The notes below the pieces were generated by a model. That model had not been told where the DNA came from. It did no database searches and worked only from the letters and a program-made list of their open reading frames with translations. The translations under genes were made by a program, and so were the position numbers. From assembly GCA_030830945.1 (NCBI GenBank), contig JAURLY010000060.1, positions 1 through 11,591 of the forward strand: DNA of 11,591 nucleotides, read 5' to 3'. Source of the stretch: Gammaproteobacteria bacterium. GTDB taxonomy: Bacteria > Pseudomonadota > Gammaproteobacteria > Pseudomonadales > GM7GCV1. Shown in pieces: positions 7,292 to 11,591 of this stretch. Position 1 is the first letter of the stretch; each line of letters opens with the position of its first letter.

Positions 7292-8386
7292 ATGGACGTC
7301 ACAGCTGCGGTAATACGAGAGCAATCGGGTAGGTTCCACATTGAAGAGTTAGAGTTGGATGACCCTCGCCCGAACGAAGTTGTGGTACGTATCGCTGGAG
7401 TTGGTATATGCCATACAGACATAATCTGCCGGGATCAGTATTACCCAATCCCCATGCCGGTGGTTTTTGGACATGAGGGGTCGGGCGTGGTGGAGAAAGT
7501 GGGTTCGGCCGTCACCAAGGTCGAGGTAGGCGATCATGTTGTGCTCAGTTACCTTAGCTGTGGGCACTGCCACCCCTGCCAGGAAGGTAAATCCGTGTAC
7601 TGTTTGGAGCTGTTCCCGCTCAACTTTGCATGTACTCGTGATGATGGTTCCACCACGTTGAGTAAAGGCGAGGAGGTGGTACACGGGAATTTCTTCAATC
7701 AATCATCTTTTGCGTCTCACGCGCTGGCAGCCGAAGAAAATATTGTCAAAGTGCCGAAAGATGTGGATATCGAACTCCTGGGTCCACTGGGTTGTGGAAT
7801 ACAAACCGGCGCAGGCGCTGTCATGAACGCCCTAAACCCCTCTGCGGGTAGCTCCATTGCTATATTCGGTTGTGGCCCTGTCGGGTTGGCGGCCGTTATG
7901 GGTGCCGTGTTAACCGGTTGCGCCCAGATTATTGCAGTGGACATGAATTCGGATCGCTTGGCGATGGCTAGGGAATTAGGTGCGACCCACGCCATAAATC
8001 CAGCCGATACCGACCCTGTGGAAGCTGTTCAGACTATTACCGGTACGGGTGCACACTATTCGTTGGAGTGTACCGGTTTACCACAGGTGACCCGGCAGGC
8101 GGTGGACTGTCTGACCTTGACGGGAGTCTGCGGACAAATTGGGGCCGCACCGCTGGGCACCGAGTGCGCGATCGACATGAATAATATTCTGTTCGGGCGC
8201 ACGTTGCGGGGTATTGTGGAAGGCGACAGCATTCCGGATATCTTCATTCCACGTATCGTCGAACTGTTTAAGCAGGGCCGATTCCCACTGGATAAACTGG
8301 TGACCTATTACGATTTTGAAAATATCAATGATGCCATCAGGGATGCCGAGAATGGCACTGTACTGAAGGCCGTGCTACGGTTCTAA
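7292..8386 (+). CDS. xylB: XylB-type zinc aryl-alcohol dehydrogenase
   Basis: This 364-residue zinc-dependent MDR alcohol dehydrogenase likely oxidises a benzylic or naphthylic alcohol to the aldehyde with NAD+. Catalytic zinc ligands are C40 (GICHTD), H61 (GHEGSG, followed by E62) and C168 (GCGIQTG). Structural zinc ligands are C90, C93, C96 and C104. The Rossmann motif GCGPVG is at 193-198, and the Asp of IAVDMN (D217) fits preference for NAD over NADP. Several stretches (ELLGPLGCGIQTGAG, FGRTLRGIVEGDSIPD) match benzyl-alcohol dehydrogenase XylB of the TOL upper pathway as I remember it. AGGA lies 7 nt before the ATG. xylM follows after 21 nt, which fits a sequential methyl-to-aldehyde route. 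Confidence 0.9.
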   Translation: MDVTAAVIREQSGRFHIEELELDDPRPNEVVVRIAGVGICHTDIICRDQYYPIPMPVVFGHEGSGVVEKVGSAVTKVEVGDHVVLSYLSCGHCHPCQEGKSVYCLELFPLNFACTRDDGSTTLSKGEEVVHGNFFNQSSFASHALAAEENIVKVPKDVDIELLGPLGCGIQTGAGAVMNALNPSAGSSIAIFGCGPVGLAAVMGAVLTGCAQIIAVDMNSDRLAMARELGATHAINPADTDPVEAVQTITGTGAHYSLECTGLPQVTRQAVDCLTLTGVCGQIGAAPLGTECAIDMNNILFGRTLRGIVEGDSIPDIFIPRIVELFKQGRFPLDKLVTYYDFENINDAIRDAENGTVLKAVLRF

Positions 8387-8394
8387 ATTAAAGC

Positions 8395-8398
8395 GGGG
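8395..8398 (+). promoter_or_regulatory. Ribosome-binding site between xylB and xylM; decides between adjacent starts
   Basis: GGGG lies 9 nt before the ATG at 8408 and 6 nt before an in-frame TTG at 8405. I favour the ATG because the protein then begins MDYLRYYL, matching the MDTLRYYL start that I recall for TOL XylM. The TTG would add only one residue. Confidence 0.5.
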
Positions 8399-8407
8399 TA
8401 AATATTG

Positions 8408-9502
8408 ATGGACTATTTACGTTACTATCTCGGAACCGCAGTCGTAGTGTGCGGAGTGTTGGGCTTTTATTGGGGCGGCTGTTGGGTCTTTCGGGGGGTG
8501 GGTACATTCATTCCCCTGCTGATCCTGGATATTGTGCTGCCCCGAGACTTTAAGCCTCGAGAAATACGTTACCCTCTCCTTGCCGATTTACCTCTGTACT
8601 TGCATGTTCTACTCATGTTCGCTGTATACGCCGCGTTTGTACATTGGGCAGCAACCGCTGGGTCTATAGCTCCAGGCCAATGGTTGGGCGCTATTTTGAC
8701 ATTGGGTTGGCTGGGAGCCGTACCAAATCTGCCTGTCAATCACGAACTGTTGCATCGGCGTGGCCGCTTTGCCCGGGCCTGCGCCACGATACTCGGCACG
8801 TTTTACGCAGACCCCACTCGTGATGTCGCTCATGTGCACACCCATCACATCCACTTGGCCACGCCAAACGATTCAGATACCGCAAGGCGTGGAGAGAACG
8901 TATACAGCTTTGTATTGCGCGCTACGGCGGGTTCTTTTAGGGATTTTTTTACAATAGAAAAAGAAAGTTGCAAGAGACGTAATGTGAGTTTGTTGCACCC
9001 GGGTGGGCGTCTGTTCAAGGCGCTCTTTCAATTGATTTTGCTACTGGGCATTTGTGCCTGGTATGCCGGCCTAGCGGCCACCCTTGCCGCTTTGGGCGGC
9101 ATTGTTACCGCAAAGTTACTGGTGGAAATGTTCAATTATTACCAGCACTACGGTTTAGTGCGTGTACTAGGTAGCAATTATGGTCAGCAGCATATATGGA
9201 ACCATCTCACGCCGATTAGTCGACAGTTGTCATTTGAAATAACCAACCACAACGACCACCACATGGACTCCTACCTGCCGTTTTATCGCCTGCAGCCGAA
9301 AAAAGATGGCCCGCAGATGCCGAGTATCTTGCTGTGTTTTCTGGCAGGCCTGGTCCCGCCAGTTTGGTTTTCCTATATAGCCCAACCGCGATTGAAACAC
9401 TGGGATCTCACACATGCCACAGACGAAGAAATGGAGCTGGCCAGAGAGGCAAATCGTGCAGCCAACTGGCCGGATTGGCTGTATCCCGAGTTAGCACACT
9501 AG
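8408..9502 (+). CDS. xylM: XylM-type membrane di-iron monooxygenase (aryl-methyl hydroxylase)
   Basis: This 364-residue integral-membrane protein of the AlkB/XylM/fatty-acid-desaturase class inserts one oxygen atom into a methyl group on an aromatic ring. Histidine motifs for the di-iron centre are H112-E-L-L-H116, H142-V-H144-T-H146-H147, NYYQHYG with H247, and NHNDHH with H281, H284 and H285. Hydrophobic helices lie at about residues 8-28, 33-44, 62-80, 92-108, 203-236 and 305-325. The ATPNDSDTARRGENVYSF segment (151-168) and the C-terminal PQMPSI stretch follow XylM rather than alkane hydroxylase AlkB. Substrate may be toluene/xylene-like or a methyl-PAH; the sequence does not settle this. 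Electrons come from the XylA homologue immediately downstream. Confidence 0.93.
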   Translation: MDYLRYYLGTAVVVCGVLGFYWGGCWVFRGVGTFIPLLILDIVLPRDFKPREIRYPLLADLPLYLHVLLMFAVYAAFVHWAATAGSIAPGQWLGAILTLGWLGAVPNLPVNHELLHRRGRFARACATILGTFYADPTRDVAHVHTHHIHLATPNDSDTARRGENVYSFVLRATAGSFRDFFTIEKESCKRRNVSLLHPGGRLFKALFQLILLLGICAWYAGLAATLAALGGIVTAKLLVEMFNYYQHYGLVRVLGSNYGQQHIWNHLTPISRQLSFEITNHNDHHMDSYLPFYRLQPKKDGPQMPSILLCFLAGLVPPVWFSYIAQPRLKHWDLTHATDEEMELAREANRAANWPDWLYPELAH

Positions 9503-9504
9503 GA
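9501..9504 (+). promoter_or_regulatory. Ribosome-binding site overlapping the xylM stop, supporting a TTG start
   Basis: AGGA at 9501-9504 contains the last two bases of the xylM TAG and stands 7 nt before the TTG at 9512. Overlap of the signal with the stop codon suggests translational coupling between xylM and xylA. Confidence 0.7.
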
Positions 9505-9511
9505 ATCGGTT

Positions 9512-10600
9512 TTGCTTGGAAAATTAATCCGTCAGATAAAAAGCCATTTTGAGCCACGTCTGGCAACCGTAGAGCCCTTGGGTAAAACCTTTGAAGTGGC
9601 GAGTGATCAGACTTTGCTTCAGGGCGCTTTGGCTGCCGGACTCGCTTTTCCCCATCATTGTACTGTGGGGACCTGTGGCAATTGTAAGTGTCGGCTGAAG
9701 AGTGGCGATGTCAGATCGATGACGGATGCTTCTCTAACCCTCACACCGGCCGAGCTTGCAGACGGCTATATTCTAGCCTGCCAGTGTCTACTTAAGAGCG
9801 AAGTCACTGTCGCTGTTGATCTGAACGATGATTCCGAGGCGATGGTGCCTGCCCAATACATGGGTACTATAGTCGCTACGGAGCAATTGACGCACGATAT
9901 TCTTAAAGTCTCTGTGGAAATAGACCGTCCCATGATGTTCAGGGCGGGGCAATTTGCCGACATCGCGTTGCCCGGCTTTGGTCGGCATCGCAGCTATTCC
10001 TTTGCCAATGCCCCGGTCGACGGCGGAACCAGGCAACTCGAATTTATGGTACGCAACGTAGCTGGCGGCGAATATACCCAGTGGCTGTTTGCGCAGAACA
10101 GGATCGGAGAGCGTTTTGAGTTGCACGGTCCAAAGGGTTCATTCTGGTTACGGCCTGCTGAAGTGCCCGTCCTATGTGTTGCCGGCGGCAGTGGCATGGC
10201 GCCAATATTGTCCGTTCTAGAGGATATGCTGAATAAAAACATTGAAAGACCAGTGGCATTTTTTTTTGGCGCCAGGCAGACACATGACCTGTACTGCCTG
10301 CAGCAGCTGGAATCGATCAGGCAAAAATGGCCGGGTGAATTCCGGTTTATTCCCGTGCTTTCAGAAGAACCGGAGTCCTCCTCATGGACGGGTTCCCGGG
10401 GTATGGTAACCGAATTTCTGAATGGTGATTATGCTAGTTTTGATATTGCTGCTAGCCATGCTTATCTGTGTGGACCCCCTCCCATGATAGATGCCGCTCT
10501 TGCTCGTCTACAATCCTGTGGCTTGGGCATTGAATACACCCACTACGACAAATTTTTGGATTCGCGCCAGCTTGAGGTGGCGGAGAATGGAGTAATGTGA
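9512..10600 (+). CDS. xylA: XylA-type ferredoxin-NAD(P)H reductase (electron transfer component)
   Basis: This 362-residue protein joins an N-terminal plant-type [2Fe-2S] ferredoxin domain (ligands C50, C55, C58 and C90) to an FAD- and NADH-binding reductase. The flavin motif RSYSF is at 160-164, the nucleotide loop GGSGMAP at 225-231 and CGPPPM at 320-325. It would move electrons from NADH to the XylM hydroxylase. The FFGARQ, DLYCL, IPVLSEE and RGMVTE blocks match XylA of the TOL upper pathway as I recall it better than BenC/XylZ. The start is a TTG, set by the AGGA site and by alignment with the XylA N-terminus. A nine-T run at 10259-10267 encodes three Phe. It lies 9 nt after xylM and 2 nt before a ring-hydroxylating dioxygenase gene, so it might serve both oxygenases. 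Confidence 0.92.
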   Translation: MLGKLIRQIKSHFEPRLATVEPLGKTFEVASDQTLLQGALAAGLAFPHHCTVGTCGNCKCRLKSGDVRSMTDASLTLTPAELADGYILACQCLLKSEVTVAVDLNDDSEAMVPAQYMGTIVATEQLTHDILKVSVEIDRPMMFRAGQFADIALPGFGRHRSYSFANAPVDGGTRQLEFMVRNVAGGEYTQWLFAQNRIGERFELHGPKGSFWLRPAEVPVLCVAGGSGMAPILSVLEDMLNKNIERPVAFFFGARQTHDLYCLQQLESIRQKWPGEFRFIPVLSEEPESSSWTGSRGMVTEFLNGDYASFDIAASHAYLCGPPPMIDAALARLQSCGLGIEYTHYDKFLDSRQLEVAENGVM

Positions 10601-10602
10601 CT

Positions 10603-11591
10603 ATGACCGAGAAAATCGACTTCAGCTCCTATATTGATGAAAGACCGGACGAGGGAATTTACCGGGTTGATCGCAGCATATTTACCGACCCTGCTCTGTT
10701 TGAACTCGAGATGAAATATATCTTCGAGAAAACCTGGGTCTTTTTATGCCACGAGAGCCAGATTGCAAATCCAAACGACTATATCACCACCTATATTGGG
10801 CGGCAGCCGGTGATCGTCAATCGTGATGAGCGGGGGGCTATCAACGCTTATATTAATGCCTGTGCCCATCGCGGTGCCCTAGTGGAGAATTGTGGGCGGG
10901 GCAACAAAAAGATGTTTATGTGTCCCTTCCACGGCTGGTGTTACAAGGCCAGTGGTGAGCTAGCACACTTTGGCGATTCGGAGCAGGCGGGCTATTCCGA
11001 CAACTTCGATGGTACTGAATTGGGGCTGGTGAATATAGGCCGCATCGACAGTTATGGCGGTTTCGTCTTTGGTAGCTTGTCGGCGGACGTACCTGAGTTG
11101 ACAGAGCACCTTGCGGCATCCACAAAGTTGATTGATATGCTCACAGACCAGAGTGACGAGGGCATCGAGGTCCTCCCTGGGGTTCAAACCTACACTTTCG
11201 ATGGGAATTGGAAACTTCAGGCCGAAAATGGGGTAGATGGGTATCATGTCGAAACTATTCATGCCAATTATGTAAAAACGGTCCGGCGACGGCAGCAATT
11301 GCTACGCGGTGAAGACCCCGTGAACGCGGCTGACGTTGGCGGGATCGGCCAAACCATAGGTGGGTTTTACGACCTGGACAATGGGCATGTTCTTTTATGG
11401 AGCGAATTTCCGAACCCTCAATCGCGCCCCCTTTACTGGCGGCACGAGGACTTGTGTGAAAGATATGGAGAGTTACGTGCGAAATGGATGGATGGGTATC
11501 TGCGTAACCTGTTGCTTTACCCGAACGTTTTTCTCATGGACCAGATGAGTACACAGATTAGGGTCTTTCGCCCCATCGCCGTAAATAAGAC
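10603..11591 (+). CDS. benA: BenA/XylX-type ring-hydroxylating dioxygenase alpha subunit, 5' part (runs off window)
   Basis: The frame is open from the ATG at 10603 to the last base, giving 329 complete codons without a stop. The product is the large subunit of an aromatic-acid dioxygenase of the benzoate/toluate 1,2-dioxygenase family. Rieske ligands are C87 and H89 (CAHRGA) and C107 and H110 (CPFHGWCY). The catalytic iron segment ENGVDGYHVETIH carries the bridging Asp212 and iron ligands His215 and His220. D313 in LMDQ is the likely third ligand. The N-terminal EGIYRVDRSIFTDP and GRQP blocks and the GGFYDLDNGH segment follow BenA/XylX as I recall. The natural substrate is an aromatic carboxylate, here possibly the acid made by the upstream XylM/XylA, XylB and aldehyde dehydrogenase. 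About a quarter of the usual length is missing, and any beta subunit gene lies outside. It starts 2 nt after xylA with GGAG 10 nt upstream, so it is probably co-translated. Confidence 0.9.
   Translation, partial: MTEKIDFSSYIDERPDEGIYRVDRSIFTDPALFELEMKYIFEKTWVFLCHESQIANPNDYITTYIGRQPVIVNRDERGAINAYINACAHRGALVENCGRGNKKMFMCPFHGWCYKASGELAHFGDSEQAGYSDNFDGTELGLVNIGRIDSYGGFVFGSLSADVPELTEHLAASTKLIDMLTDQSDEGIEVLPGVQTYTFDGNWKLQAENGVDGYHVETIHANYVKTVRRRQQLLRGEDPVNAADVGGIGQTIGGFYDLDNGHVLLWSEFPNPQSRPLYWRHEDLCERYGELRAKWMDGYLRNLLLYPNVFLMDQMSTQIRVFRPIAVNK

Noticed and set aside
11360..11548. Short + strand frame near the right edge
   Set aside because: It is out of frame with the open dioxygenase alpha frame, which runs through it with intact motifs.

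Overview
This window (about 11.6 kb, roughly half G+C by eye, dense genes all on the + strand) looks like part of an aromatic-hydrocarbon catabolism locus from a Gram-negative, aerobic bacterium. A marine or oil-degrading gammaproteobacterium is my guess: envelope genes of the RND / DUF1302 / DUF1329 type sit beside oxygenases resembling those of Pseudomonas TOL and naphthalene plasmids. The taxonomic call is inference only.

Region 1 (1-4162) is an envelope block. It holds the 3' end of an RND/MMPL-type inner-membrane transporter (cut by the left edge), a DUF1302 outer-membrane beta-barrel protein and a DUF1329 periplasmic protein. The three probably form one transcription unit that moves a hydrophobic compound through the envelope. 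Two tandem intrinsic terminators (4188-4219 and 4228-4263) close the block.

Region 2 (4333 to the right edge) is a tight catabolic operon with gaps of 53, 32, 33, 21, 9 and 2 nt. In order it encodes a NahE-type hydratase-aldolase (GTG start), an aldehyde dehydrogenase, a naphthalene-dioxygenase-type Rieske ferredoxin, a XylB-type aryl-alcohol dehydrogenase, a XylM-type membrane di-iron methyl hydroxylase, a XylA-type ferredoxin-reductase (TTG start) and the first 329 codons of a BenA/XylX-type ring-hydroxylating dioxygenase alpha subunit, which runs off the right end.

Reading the genes together: XylM/XylA would hydroxylate an aryl methyl group, XylB would give the aldehyde, the aldehyde dehydrogenase the carboxylate, and the BenA/XylX-type dioxygenase would dihydroxylate the resulting aromatic acid. 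The NahE-type enzyme acts late in breakdown of a fused ring (hydroxybenzylidenepyruvate to aromatic aldehyde plus pyruvate). The combination suggests growth on a methylated polycyclic aromatic such as methylnaphthalene, rather than on toluene or xylene only. That substrate assignment is inference. No regulator, RNA gene, CRISPR array, insertion sequence or attachment site was seen.
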